DNA of 64,000 nucleotides, from assembly GCF_006170445.1 (NCBI RefSeq), contig NZ_VCNA01000003.1:248001-312000 (forward strand), given 5' to 3'. Shown one piece after another: positions 32,613 to 41,164 of this stretch; within the stretch, counting starts at the first letter, position 1, and each line of letters opens with the position of its first letter. The notes beneath the pieces were generated by a model. That model was not told the DNA's origin, ran no database searches, and was given only the letters and a program-made list of their open reading frames with translations. A program made the position numbers and the translations under genes. Origin of the DNA: Brevibacillus dissolubilis (GTDB lineage: Bacteria; Bacillota; Bacilli; Brevibacillales; Brevibacillaceae).

Positions 32613-33821
32613 CTACCGAACCATAAGCGATATATTGCCTGCGGCGATGATGATGGTGATCGCCAGAAAGAACATCAGACCGACCGTTGCCAGGGCAGCG
32701 AAGACGAACAGTAGGCTTTTGCCGATGGTGCCAAGCGCGGAGATGATCGGGCTTGACCCGAGCGGCTGGAGAATTGCGGACGAGAGATTATAGATCATGG
32801 CAAGCACGAGGATTTTGATGGCGGGAAAGGCGCAGAGGATCAGGAGGATGATCACGCCTGCGAGACCGACCGCGTTTTTGACTAAAACAGAGGCGCTGAC
32901 GACGGTATCGGCGGCATCGGAGAACATCCGGCCCACCACAGGGACGAAGTTGCCGGTGACGTACTTGGCGGTGCGCAGTGTCACCCCGTCGGCCAGTGCC
33001 GTCGTCGTGCCCTGAATGCTGATCACCGCCAAAAAGATCGTCAGAAAGGAGCCGAGTGCGCCCATCGCCACATTGCGCAGCAGGTTGGCAAGCTGTGTCA
33101 CCTTGTACCGCTCGGAGAACAGGCTTGCGATGGAGAGCATGGCGGAGAGGAACAGCATCGGGAAAATCACGGTGGAGATGACGATGCCGCTGATGTGGAT
33201 CATGAACACGATCATCGGGTGAAACATCGCCGCTGATGCGATACTGCCCGTGGAGGCAAGTAATGCCAGCACCAGCGGAATCATCGCCAGCATGAAGTCT
33301 GACATGTCGGTGATCGCATCTTTGGCATAGGTGATGGCGACATGAAAGCTGTTCATCGCAAGCACCATCAGCACCAGATAGGTGATCGAGTATGCGACGA
33401 CGGAGACGGTGTTGCGTTCAAATGCGTTTTGCATCGTCTCCAGGATCATCGCAAACACGGTGATGACGATGATCGAGCTCAGCAGCTTGCCGTTCATCAG
33501 GATCTCGTGCAGGAAGAACTGGAGCAAGCCTTTGAGCATTCCAGAGAGTGTGAACTGTCCGTCCTGCATCAGCAGCTGGATAAAACCGGGCTGCTGAAGG
33601 TCGGGCAGGTAGCCTTTGTACTCGCGGAGTGTTTTCTGCCAGAACTCTTCGATATGATCGAGCTGCAGATTCTCCGCCTGCATCTGGACCAACTCGTCCA
33701 TCGGGTGAAACGTGGACGTCGGTTCGGCTGTGGTTACGGTGACGGGTTCGGCGGCCAGACTGGCATCGGCGGCAGTCGTAAGCGTGAAGATGAGCACGAT
33801 CAGGGTGAGGATGCGTGCCAC
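32613..33821 (-). CDS. spoIIIAE: Stage III sporulation protein AE
   Basis: 402 residues. Signal-like N-terminus (ILTLIVLIFTLTTAADA), an amphipathic linker region, then multiple membrane segments (for example DFMLAMIPLVLALLASTGSIA and VGLMFFLAITIIIAAGNIS). Polytopic core of the SpoIIIA complex. It lies 24 bases after spoIIIAD in the canonical order. Confidence 0.95.
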   Translation of the reverse strand: MARILTLIVLIFTLTTAADASLAAEPVTVTTAEPTSTFHPMDELVQMQAENLQLDHIEEFWQKTLREYKGYLPDLQQPGFIQLLMQDGQFTLSGMLKGLLQFFLHEILMNGKLLSSIIVITVFAMILETMQNAFERNTVSVVAYSITYLVLMVLAMNSFHVAITYAKDAITDMSDFMLAMIPLVLALLASTGSIASAAMFHPMIVFMIHISGIVISTVIFPMLFLSAMLSIASLFSERYKVTQLANLLRNVAMGALGSFLTIFLAVISIQGTTTALADGVTLRTAKYVTGNFVPVVGRMFSDAADTVVSASVLVKNAVGLAGVIILLILCAFPAIKILVLAMIYNLSSAILQPLGSSPIISALGTIGKSLLFVFAALATVGLMFFLAITIIIAAGNISLMVR

Positions 33822-33845
33822 GTTTCGTCCCCCCTTTGGAACCTT

Positions 33846-34238
33846 TTACGCAGGTAATAGGTTGATCACAGTTTCGATGATGATTTGGATGATCGGTACG
33901 GCCATAACGAGGATGAGGACTTTGCCCGCCAGCTCGATTTTGGATGCGATGGCTCCTTGTCCGGCGTCGCGGGTGATCTGTGCACCGAATTCGGCGATGT
34001 AAGCGATCCCGATGATTTTGAGGATCGTTTCGAGAAAGACCATGTTGAGGTCAGCTTGTACGGCTAATTTTTCTAAGACACGGATGACGTCAGAGATTTT
34101 GCCTATCAGAAAGTAAAAGATCAGGATGCCGCTGACAATCGCAATGAGGAACGCAAACAGCGGCTTTTGTTCCTTAATGACCAAGGCGAGGATGGTTGCA
34201 ACGATCCCAAGTCCGACGATTTGGACGATTTCGTTCAT
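33846..34238 (-). CDS. spoIIIAD: Stage III sporulation protein AD
   Basis: 130 residues, hydrophobic with several membrane helices (IVGLGIVATILALVIK; LFAFLIAIVSGILIFYFLI; VLILVMAVPIIQIIIETV) and the family stretch YIAEFGAQITRDAGQGAIAS. Related to SpoIIIAC next to it. It lies 14 bases after spoIIIAC. Confidence 0.95.
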   Translation of the reverse strand: MNEIVQIVGLGIVATILALVIKEQKPLFAFLIAIVSGILIFYFLIGKISDVIRVLEKLAVQADLNMVFLETILKIIGIAYIAEFGAQITRDAGQGAIASKIELAGKVLILVMAVPIIQIIIETVINLLPA

Positions 34239-34252
34239 ATCCGCTACCCCTC

Positions 34253-34456
34253 CTAGTTAAAAAGGAACACTCGTTTAACCTCTGTGAACAAATCGCCCAG
34301 GTAATGTGCCACCATGTAGAGGACAAGAATAAAGCCGACCAGCGTCATCCACTGTGCGACATCCTCTTTGCCCGCCGCTTTGAGTACGGTGTGCATGATC
34401 GCTACGATAAACCCGACCCCGGCGATTTGAAAAACGGGAGTCAAGTCAAAATCCAC
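34253..34456 (-). CDS. spoIIIAC: Stage III sporulation protein AC
   Basis: 67 residues, the normal size, with two membrane helices (VFQIAGVGFIVAIMHTVL and WMTLVGFILVLYMVAHYL) around GKEDVAQ. Component of the SpoIIIA channel, preceded by spoIIIAB at 16 bases. Confidence 0.95.
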   Translation of the reverse strand: MDFDLTPVFQIAGVGFIVAIMHTVLKAAGKEDVAQWMTLVGFILVLYMVAHYLGDLFTEVKRVFLFN

Positions 34457-34472
34457 GTTTTACACCTCGCTT

Positions 34473-34991
34473 TTAGAACATCAGAATGACAACCAACAGA
34501 CCGCTTAAAAACCCTAAGCTTCGATACATCCGCTCGTAGCGGCCTTGCTCGTCCCGCGCTTCCGTCTCCAAACTTCGCAAGTGGCTCATCGCCAGCTGCA
34601 AATGCTTTTTCTGGTCCTCCCGGTCGGAGTTGCCGAGCACGTATCCAAGGCTCATCAGCACCTCCTTTTCCGATGGCTTCATCGCGGTCCCTGACCAGTG
34701 ACGGTCGATCGCAGCCTGTATGGAGGATTGGGTGGATTGTCCATTCGGAGAGGCCAGATTCTCGCTTGCGGTGTTAAAAATGCGGCCCAGCTCTGGCGGA
34801 AGGCGCCGACCCAGCTTGTCGAAGGCTTGCTTCAAGGGAGTGGCTCCGTACAGGATTTCGGTTTCGAGCAGCTGAAGGGCTAAAAGCAGACCACGGATTT
34901 GCAGGGTGCGCTGATTAAGCTGACGACCCATATAGAAACCGGCCATGGTAGCGGACAAAAGGACGATGACAGCACCGATCAGCTTCAGCAT
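34473..34991 (-). CDS. spoIIIAB: Stage III sporulation protein AB
   Basis: 172 residues. An N-terminal membrane helix (LIGAVIVLLSATMAGFYMG), a helical domain with LLLALQLLETEILYGATPL, and a C-terminal helix (YRSLGFLSGLLVVILMF). It resembles GspF/CpaF-type pilin assembly helices. It overlaps spoIIIAA by seven bases. Confidence 0.95.
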   Translation of the reverse strand: MLKLIGAVIVLLSATMAGFYMGRQLNQRTLQIRGLLLALQLLETEILYGATPLKQAFDKLGRRLPPELGRIFNTASENLASPNGQSTQSSIQAAIDRHWSGTAMKPSEKEVLMSLGYVLGNSDREDQKKHLQLAMSHLRSLETEARDEQGRYERMYRSLGFLSGLLVVILMF

Positions 34992-36001
34992 GGGAGCTGC
35001 TCCTTTTGGGACATTTGCGTCTGGGGCTTATCAGGAGGTTGGTTCCTGCTTTGATCCAGCGGTTTTTGCATCAGGTTGTAACGCTCATCGTAGATGCCGT
35101 GGATCGTCCCCACTCCCCTGCTTCGTCCCATCACGATATAGCGTTGAAAAGCTCCCTGCTGGATCAGCTTCCCAAGACCTGGGCGGCGGGAGATGTCAGC
35201 GAGATCGATGCCGTGCGCGGAGCAGATGACCGATACCCCCGCATGAATCGCTTCCCAGATCGCTTCGCTGTCCTCTGGCCGTCCGATCTCGTCCACAATG
35301 ATCACATCAGGTGACATCGAGCGGATCATCATCATCATTCCGACCGCTTTGGGGCAGGCGTCCAGCACATCGGTGCGCGGTCCGACATCCCGCTGCGGCA
35401 CCCCGTTGAGACACCCTGCTAACTCGGAGCGTTCGTCCACAATTGCTACTTTGCGGCTGGATGAGCATTCATTGCCATAGCTGATCGAGCGGGCCATATC
35501 GCGAAGGAGCGTCGTCTTTCCACACTGCGGCGGTGAGATGATCAGGGTGTTGAGTATCCTCCCCCGCTCGTACAAGTAAGACAGCACGGGTTTCGCGACG
35601 CCTCTCTTTTCTTTGGCGATACGTATATTAAAGCTGGTGATATCGCGGATTCCTTTGACCTCGCCTCGCTCCATCACGACCTTTCCAGAGATGCCGATTC
35701 GATGGCCTCCCACGATGGTGATGTACCCCCGCTTCAGCTCTTCTTCTAAGGCGTAGAGGGAGTGCTGGCTGATCTGGTTGAGCAGCTGACCCGACAGTTC
35801 TTCGCGGAACACATAGCCTAGGCGAAAATTCGTTGTGATCTGACCAGCCTCCGTCAAAAAATGATTCTGCTGACCAAACCGGATCTCCACCGGAAGATTC
35901 TGCCTAAGCCTGATCTCCTCCACGTTCTCTCTAATATGAATTGGCAAGGCGGACAGGACGCGGCGCAATGCTTGCGGCAAGATTGAGTCGATTTCGTTCA
36001 T
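34985..36001 (-). CDS. spoIIIAA: Stage III sporulation protein AA (ATPase)
   Basis: 338 residues, the secretion-type ATPase of the SpoIIIA complex. Walker A is SPPQCGKTTLLRD (about residue 156 on) and Walker B is SPDVIIVDEIG. The conserved ERSELAG and AHGIDLADISRRP are present. First gene of the eight-gene operon, behind a sigma-E promoter at 36045-36075. In B. subtilis the complex maintains forespore potential and sigma-G activity. Confidence 0.97.
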   Translation of the reverse strand: MNEIDSILPQALRRVLSALPIHIRENVEEIRLRQNLPVEIRFGQQNHFLTEAGQITTNFRLGYVFREELSGQLLNQISQHSLYALEEELKRGYITIVGGHRIGISGKVVMERGEVKGIRDITSFNIRIAKEKRGVAKPVLSYLYERGRILNTLIISPPQCGKTTLLRDMARSISYGNECSSSRKVAIVDERSELAGCLNGVPQRDVGPRTDVLDACPKAVGMMMMIRSMSPDVIIVDEIGRPEDSEAIWEAIHAGVSVICSAHGIDLADISRRPGLGKLIQQGAFQRYIVMGRSRGVGTIHGIYDERYNLMQKPLDQSRNQPPDKPQTQMSQKEQLPC

Positions 36002-36044
36002 TGACTTCCCCCACTTTGTCCTACTCAGACTTCAGACTTACATC

Positions 36045-36075
36045 ATCCTATGCGGACAAGGGGGTGGATTATGAC
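36045..36075 (-). promoter_or_regulatory. Sigma-E promoter of the spoIIIA operon
   Basis: Minus-strand GTCATAAT (36075-36068) and CATAGGAT (36052-36045) with a 15-base spacer match the mother-cell sigma-E consensus (GTCATATT / CATACANT). It lies about 44 bases upstream of the spoIIIAA ATG. Confidence 0.65.
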
Positions 36076-36090
36076 AAGCAGTTTTTGCGG

Positions 36091-36324
36091 GGTTGGAAAA
36101 GAGCCGGGGGCAAGCTGCTCCGCCTCCTTACAATCCCGCAAGTGTGTGGTGACTGCCCGCCAGAGAAGAGAAAAGGACTTGATCGGGTCAAAAATTCCAA
36201 AGAAGCCGATCCAAGCGTAGCGTTTGCCCCTTAGCGGCTCGAAGAGGCGTGTTGTCCTTTTCTCTTCTCTGACTGGGTCGGATTGTAAAAAGGCTCACAG
36301 CTTGCCCCCGGCTCTTTTCCAGCC
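36091..36324 (+). repeat. Nested long-stem structured element, 234 bp
   Basis: The outer arms are 27 bp: GGTTGGAAAAGAGCCGGGGG... with ...CCCCCGGCTCTTTTCCAGCC, one U-G. Inside is TTACAATCC/GGATTGTAA. Then comes a perfect 18-bp stem (CAGAGAAGAGAAAAGGAC / GTCCTTTTCTCTTCTCTG), itself enclosing CTTGATCGG/CCGATCCAAG. No protein frame fits and no target duplication is seen. It lies upstream of the spoIIIA promoter. A structured RNA or nested palindromic repeat of unknown family. Confidence 0.6.
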
Positions 36325-36535
36325 AACTGTTGTTTCATATGAGGAAAAAAGAATTAAGTGAGAGCTGAATCAGTGAAGCGAAACATATCAAGAAGCGTTG
36401 TCTAATGAATAAATGTTGGTTGTCAACAGTTATTTGGCCCTTACTTATACGTTTCGATTTCGAATCTTCCGAAGCTACGAATAATTACACATCATTATTT
36501 CTTTATATTTATATAGAAGAGACGGACAGCTGCAC

Positions 36536-36625
36536 CAAGAGAGTGGGGATGATCTGTTTGTAAGGAGACCGGCTGAACGAAGTGAGGGAAAGGCGACTGG
36601 AAAACAGATCATCCCCGCTCTCTTG
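36536..36625 (+). repeat. Interspersed hairpin element, copy 2
   Basis: Arms CAAGAGAGTGGGGATGAT... and ...ATCATCCCCGCTCTCTTG (21 bp, one U-G) enclose the standard core. The core is CTGTTTGTAAGGAGACCGG, apical CTGAACGAAGTGAGG, GAAAGGCGACTGG, AAAACAG. It lies between the spoIIIA promoter region and the CD1247-like gene, with no open reading frame. Confidence 0.85.
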
Positions 36626-36717
36626 CGCCCCCCTCCAAGCTCCTACCGGAGCCACAAAAATAAAAAAAGCTGCCGACAGTAATCATCGGCAGCCTGCAAA
36701 ACGATTCAAAGAATATT

Positions 36718-37239
36718 CTACGTCGGATTAATCGGCTCCGTCCCACCATGATTCGGCTCAATCACATAGTGATGATACCCCTCTTGATCGGTCCCCTCAT
36801 GCAGGAACACCACTTCACGGCAGGTCGGGCATTCGATCTCATAAGAACGGTCGAACGACACGTCATCACGGCTGTCTCGTCCGCGAACATGACGGGACTC
36901 ATACACATAAGCGTCCTCGCTGTCGTCGAGATCATAGTAATGCTCACCATCTTCATCGACGAGATAATACTCTTCACAATCATCATCTACATCTTCGTAG
37001 AGATCATCATCCTCGTCATCGTAGAGGAGATACTCCATGTCGCTGAGGTCCTCGTCAACCGCCTCTACATAATCCTCTACCTCATCTACACGGGTATGTA
37101 CCGATTTCAACTCAGTGCTCACCTCGTCGAGCAGATCGATTAAATCGACGAGAATTCGGTTTTCCATGCTGGTTTGATCCAAGTCCATACCGTCGATTAC
37201 GCCACGCAAATACGAAATTCGCTTATCCAGATGTTCCAT
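36718..37239 (-). CDS. Acidic CD1247-N-terminal-like protein with Cys motif
   Basis: 173 residues from ATG 37239 (GAGGAGGGG upstream). A helical N-terminal domain (LDKRISYLRGVIDGMDLDQT) of CD1247 type is followed by a very acidic Asp/Glu/Tyr stretch (residues about 70-130). The end has IECPTCREVVFLHEG, where one CxxC could bind half a zinc site, and a conserved YVIEPNHGG-like tail. Soluble. It sits upstream of the spoIIIA operon on the same strand. Function unknown. Confidence 0.75.
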   Translation of the reverse strand: MEHLDKRISYLRGVIDGMDLDQTSMENRILVDLIDLLDEVSTELKSVHTRVDEVEDYVEAVDEDLSDMEYLLYDDEDDDLYEDVDDDCEEYYLVDEDGEHYYDLDDSEDAYVYESRHVRGRDSRDDVSFDRSYEIECPTCREVVFLHEGTDQEGYHHYVIEPNHGGTEPINPT

Positions 37240-37360
37240 CAGTACCCCTCCTCGCAGATTTACAAAAGTATTTTGCCCACGAAGAGACATCTTACAAATG
37301 GAAAACCCATCCAAGTGAACAAAACATCTGTTCACCCGGACAGGCTCTCATCCAAAAAGC

Positions 37361-38374
37361 TTAAAATCCACGCTGATATTGTACCGGAACGCTTTCCTTG
37401 TTATTCTCCAACGCAATCTGGGCATGCAACGCCCAGTATGGATCACGTAGCAGGACACGGGCGAGGCTGATCAGGTCGGCCCGGCGGTTCTGCAGAATTT
37501 CTTCTGCCTGCTCCGGCGTTGTGATTTTGCCCACTGCTGCGGTTGGAATATCAGCCCCATAGCGGATTTTTTCAGCGAGCGGCACTTGGTAGCCCGGATA
37601 GTCGGTGATCGGATACGGTACGACCGCCCCAGAGGAGACATGGATCAGATCGACGCCCAGCTCTTTTAACAACGCGGAGAAAAAGACATACGCCTCAATG
37701 TGGTTGCCCCCGTCGGCATACTCCTCAGCAGATACTCGGACGAACAGCGGCCCGTCCCAGACTTCCTTTACAGCGAGTACTACTTCTTTTAACAGACGGA
37801 ACCGGTTCTCATGCCCACCGCCGTATTCATCTGTGCGCTGGTTCGCAAGCGGAGATAAGAACTGGTTGATCAGATAGCCGTGTGCGGCATGGATTTCGAT
37901 ACAGTCAAAGCCTGCTTGCTTGGCACGCTCGGCTGCTTTGGCGAAGCTTCTCACGACACCGTGAATCTCATCGCGGCTAAGCTCCTTCGGCACGCGGTAA
38001 CGATCAGAAAAAGCAATCGGGGACGGTGCAACCGGTGTACCCTCAGCCTCTGATTTGCGTCCGGCATGGGCCAGCTGAATACCGATTTGGGTACCATGCG
38101 GCTTTACCAGCTTGACCACCTCGGAGAGTCCTGCTACATGCTCATCATCCCAGATCCCCAAGTCATGATCGGAGATACGCCCGTGAGCTTCCACCGCTGT
38201 CGCCTCGACGATGATCAGACCGACACCACCCACTGCACGGGTCGCATAATGTACCTTGTGCCAGTCATTGACACGGCCCTGCTTGTCTGCTGAATACATA
38301 CACATCGGTGCCATTACGACACGGTTTTTCAGTGTCATACCGTTTATCTTAACTGGTTCAAACAGCTTGCTCAT
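37361..38374 (-). CDS. namA: NADPH dehydrogenase NamA (old yellow enzyme, YqjM-like)
   Basis: FMN-dependent ene-reductase, 337 residues, nearly the YqjM length. TIM-barrel motifs are intact: [21 protein letters not shown] (Cys that tunes FMN), [30 protein letters not shown] and [15 protein letters not shown]. Reduces activated double bonds of enals, quinones or nitro compounds. Monocistronic by appearance; a terminator-type hairpin lies upstream at 38490-38517. Confidence 0.95.
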   Translation of the reverse strand: MSKLFEPVKINGMTLKNRVVMAPMCMYSADKQGRVNDWHKVHYATRAVGGVGLIIVEATAVEAHGRISDHDLGIWDDEHVAGLSEVVKLVKPHGTQIGIQLAHAGRKSEAEGTPVAPSPIAFSDRYRVPKELSRDEIHGVVRSFAKAAERAKQAGFDCIEIHAAHGYLINQFLSPLANQRTDEYGGGHENRFRLLKEVVLAVKEVWDGPLFVRVSAEEYADGGNHIEAYVFFSALLKELGVDLIHVSSGAVVPYPITDYPGYQVPLAEKIRYGADIPTAAVGKITTPEQAEEILQNRRADLISLARVLLRDPYWALHAQIALENNKESVPVQYQRGF

Positions 38375-38477
38375 CTCTTACTACCTCCCCATCCTATGTA
38401 AAACTTTGGTACTCTCCTCATTGTATCCAATCTCTCGATCAAATGAAAAGTGCACAAGTATAGCGAAGTGTAGGACA

Positions 38478-38517
38478 AAAAAAAGAAAAGACACCCGATT
38501 TTAAGCTTTCGGGCGCC
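38478..38517 (-). terminator. Terminator downstream of yqhV
   Basis: GGCGCCCGA (38517-38509) pairs with TCGGGTGTC (38498-38490) on the minus strand, followed by a U-rich tract. Confidence 0.65.
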
Positions 38518-38629
38518 ATTTCTTTGACTCGTCCCAGTGACCATTTCAGCTGATTGTTTCAGCTGAAATTTCATCCGACCCTCACTGCTGCGAGTCACAT
38601 CTTCCAGCCTTATTTTCACAAGCCTTCCC

Positions 38630-38896
38630 CTACTTCCCCCTGACACCGATGAAAATACACGCGATCCCCGCGAAAATCCAGAACATTTTCCCCATACTCA
38701 GGCGATCCGACATACCCAAGAGACCGATGGTGGTCGTCGTCAACAGCACGAGCGGTCCCACCAGCGCTAGACCCGAGTTGATCACCAATGCCTTCTCCAC
38801 CGAATTGAACCTAAGGATCAGAAGTGCCGCGAGAATCTCTATGGTCCCTGACATGATGCGCAATGACGCCATGCCGATAATGGCTTTTTCAAACAT
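38630..38896 (-). CDS. yqhV: YqhV-like DUF2619 membrane protein
   Basis: 88 residues with three hydrophobic helices (SGTIEILAALLILRF; LVINSGLALVGPLVLLTTTT; MFWIFAGIACIFIGV). In B. subtilis yqhV lies between spoIIIAA and efp. Here it keeps that neighbourhood although other genes have been added on both sides. Role unknown, presumed sporulation-linked by synteny. Confidence 0.88.
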   Translation of the reverse strand: MFEKAIIGMASLRIMSGTIEILAALLILRFNSVEKALVINSGLALVGPLVLLTTTTIGLLGMSDRLSMGKMFWIFAGIACIFIGVRGK

Positions 38897-39042
38897 GCGT
38901 GTCCCCTCCCCCTACACTTTATGCCAGGTCTTGTCTAAATAGTCTCGTCCTGACACAAAGTAAGATGGGCTTTTCCATCAAAAGCGTCCGGCGAACTCCG
39001 CGCATACCCTATAGCAAATGCCTAGGAAATGGGGAGAAACAG

Positions 39043-39867
39043 ATGATTCCTACTGACACCTCTTTTTGGCCGTCGAATTGGCTCGACCCTTCATGGGAAC
39101 GTACCGATAAGCCTCGGACGCAAGGGATTACGATGGTCATTGACAAGGGCCTCGGCATCCGTGCTTTTGATGACTTACTCGCTACTGCCGCTTCTTATAT
39201 AGATGTCTATAAACTTGGCTTTGGCACCTGTGTGCTCTATCCACTCGATATCCTGCAGCAAAAAATCAGCATGGCCCGCGAAAACGGGATCAAGATCATG
39301 CCGGGCGGTACTTTTTTTGAAGTGGCCCACACCCAGTCACCATTAGAGACGTATTTCGCCCGCCTCAAGGCACTGGGCTTCAATGCCATTGAAATCTCTG
39401 ACGGGACCCTGCCGATCAGCAAGGAAGAACGGCTCCGTGCGATTTCCCTCGCAGCCGAAGCGGGCTTTCACGTCTTCTCCGAATATGGCAAAAAGGCTAG
39501 TGATTTCTCCGCCGACAAGGAACTCCTGCTCGAAACCCTGCATGAAGATATCGACGCCGGTTCCGAATACGTCATCGTCGAAGCCCGCGAAAGCGGCAAT
39601 GTCGGCATCTACAACAAGCAAGGCCAGGTGGATGACACCTTCCTCCTTGAAGTCACCAGAGAAGCAGGAGAGCTAGCCAGCCGTCTGATCTGGGAAGCTC
39701 CGCAAAAGGAACAGCAGGTCGCCATGCTCAACACGCTGGGATACTCGACCAATCTGGGCAATATTGCCCCAGCGGATCTCATCTCGCTTGAAGCCCTACG
39801 CCGTGGTCTGCGGGGAGACACCGCCGCGCTGATCATCTTGGATCGGGGAAAATCCACATGCGAATAG
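39043..39867 (+). CDS. comA: Phosphosulfolactate synthase (ComA/YitC family)
   Basis: Adds sulfite to phosphoenolpyruvate to form 3-phosphosulfolactate. 274 residues from ATG 39043 (GGGGAGAAA upstream; the longer frame lacks a ribosome site). TIM-barrel features: MVIDKGLGIRAFDDLL, YIDVYKLGFGTCVLYP, PGGTFFEVA, NAIEISDGTLPI, SEYVIVEARESGNVGIY. It overlaps the phosphatase gene by 10 bases. In Bacillus, sulfolactate accumulates in spores, so the pair fits a spore-forming host. Confidence 0.92.
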   Translation: MIPTDTSFWPSNWLDPSWERTDKPRTQGITMVIDKGLGIRAFDDLLATAASYIDVYKLGFGTCVLYPLDILQQKISMARENGIKIMPGGTFFEVAHTQSPLETYFARLKALGFNAIEISDGTLPISKEERLRAISLAAEAGFHVFSEYGKKASDFSADKELLLETLHEDIDAGSEYVIVEARESGNVGIYNKQGQVDDTFLLEVTREAGELASRLIWEAPQKEQQVAMLNTLGYSTNLGNIAPADLISLEALRRGLRGDTAALIILDRGKSTCE

Positions 39868-40574
39868 AGCTGGTTCCCACCGTCGAAGAAATCCTGCACG
39901 AACAAATCTTTAACCGCACGGTCGTCGTCATTGATGTGCTGCGGGCTTCCAGCACGATTGTAACGGCACTCGGCCACGGATTTTCCCACGTGATTCCGGT
40001 AGAGACCATCGGCCAGGCCAATGCGCTTCGTAACGCTGACAGCCTGCTTGCCGGTGAGCGCCACTGCAAAAAAATCCCGGAGTTCGACTTCAACAACTCA
40101 CCGACCACGATCATGAAAGGCGACTACACCAACAAGCACCTGATCCTCACCACCACCAACGGCACACGCGCGATCCAAAAAGCAGAGCGGGCCAACCACC
40201 TGATGATCGGCAGCTTCCTCAACGCCACCGCCTGTATCAAACACGCGCTTACCCAAAAGCTCGACATCACCCTCTATTGTGCCGGCACACGCCAGGAATT
40301 CGCCTTAGAAGACGGTCTTGCCGCCGGTTACATGGTACACAAAGCCAAGCAGCTTAACCCGCACATCCACACCTGCGACCTCGCCGAAGCACTGGAAAAA
40401 AGCTATCTCTACCTCGCTGACAGAATGCCTGACCAGCTGATGCTGACCACCACAGGCAGACGGCTCGTGCAGCATAATTTTGTAGAGGATATCCTGCATT
40501 GCGGCAAGATCGATCTGTATAATCTTGTCCCCGTGATCAAGGAAAAACGCATACTCCCCCACCTTGTCTCATAA
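39858..40574 (+). CDS. comB: 2-Phosphosulfolactate phosphatase (ComB family)
   Basis: Mg-dependent phosphatase giving sulfolactate, 238 residues. Conserved blocks: VVVIDVLRASSTIVTAL, LAGERHCKKIPEFDFNNSP, LTTTNGTRAI, YCAGTRQEFALEDGLAAGY. It starts within the end of comA, so the two steps are coupled. No sulfolactate dehydrogenase is adjacent, which is consistent with an end product rather than coenzyme M synthesis. Confidence 0.93.
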   Translation: MRIELVPTVEEILHEQIFNRTVVVIDVLRASSTIVTALGHGFSHVIPVETIGQANALRNADSLLAGERHCKKIPEFDFNNSPTTIMKGDYTNKHLILTTTNGTRAIQKAERANHLMIGSFLNATACIKHALTQKLDITLYCAGTRQEFALEDGLAAGYMVHKAKQLNPHIHTCDLAEALEKSYLYLADRMPDQLMLTTTGRRLVQHNFVEDILHCGKIDLYNLVPVIKEKRILPHLVS

Positions 40575-40613
40575 AACTGAAAGGAAGACACTGGGACAGG
40601 GGTTCGATCGATC

Positions 40614-41084
40614 ATGAATATGATGTCTGGAGAGGTCATGCTGGTCATTCTGATTGTGGTGGGTCTTGTCGGACGCTCCCCGATCATCGCGACCGCGGCC
40701 AGCATGCTCCTCGTATTGAAGCTAACGTCATTGGAGCGTTTTTTTCCTACTGTAGAGCGTCGGGGTCTGGAGTTGGGTCTGTTGTTTTTGACCATCTCCG
40801 TACTGGTTCCGTTCGCCAATGAAAAAGTCTCGATGAAAGACATCACCCCCCTTTTCACCACATTGGTCGGTGTACTTGCGCTGACAGGCGGGGCTTTGGC
40901 CACCTGGATGAACGGAAAAGGCTTAGACATTCTTCGCACAGAGCCTCACCTGATTGTCGGCTTAGTGATTGGCTCCATCATCGGGATCGTCTTCCTGCGC
41001 GGTGTTCCTGTAGGGCCTCTGATGGCAGCTGGCATTACCGCTTTTCTGATGAAAGTGATCGAGTTATTCACGAAATCTAACTGA
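40614..41084 (+). CDS. DUF441 family membrane protein
   Basis: 156 residues with about four to five membrane helices: [75 protein letters not shown]. The last contains the family GVPVGPL motif. DUF441 (YtwI/YeaL) function is unknown. It follows comB by 39 bases on the same strand and may be co-transcribed. Confidence 0.9.
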   Translation: MNMMSGEVMLVILIVVGLVGRSPIIATAASMLLVLKLTSLERFFPTVERRGLELGLLFLTISVLVPFANEKVSMKDITPLFTTLVGVLALTGGALATWMNGKGLDILRTEPHLIVGLVIGSIIGIVFLRGVPVGPLMAAGITAFLMKVIELFTKSN

Positions 41085-41164
41085 TTTTGTCAACCAGTGT
41101 AATTTTTGGTTGACTTATTTTTTTATAAGAAGGTAGTATCATATCAAGGAGGGAAAATAGCCCC

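Noticed and set aside
36091-36324. Group I/II intron or small self-cleaving ribozyme
   Set aside because: No hammerhead core, no intron domain V-like hairpin, and no interrupted gene was seen.
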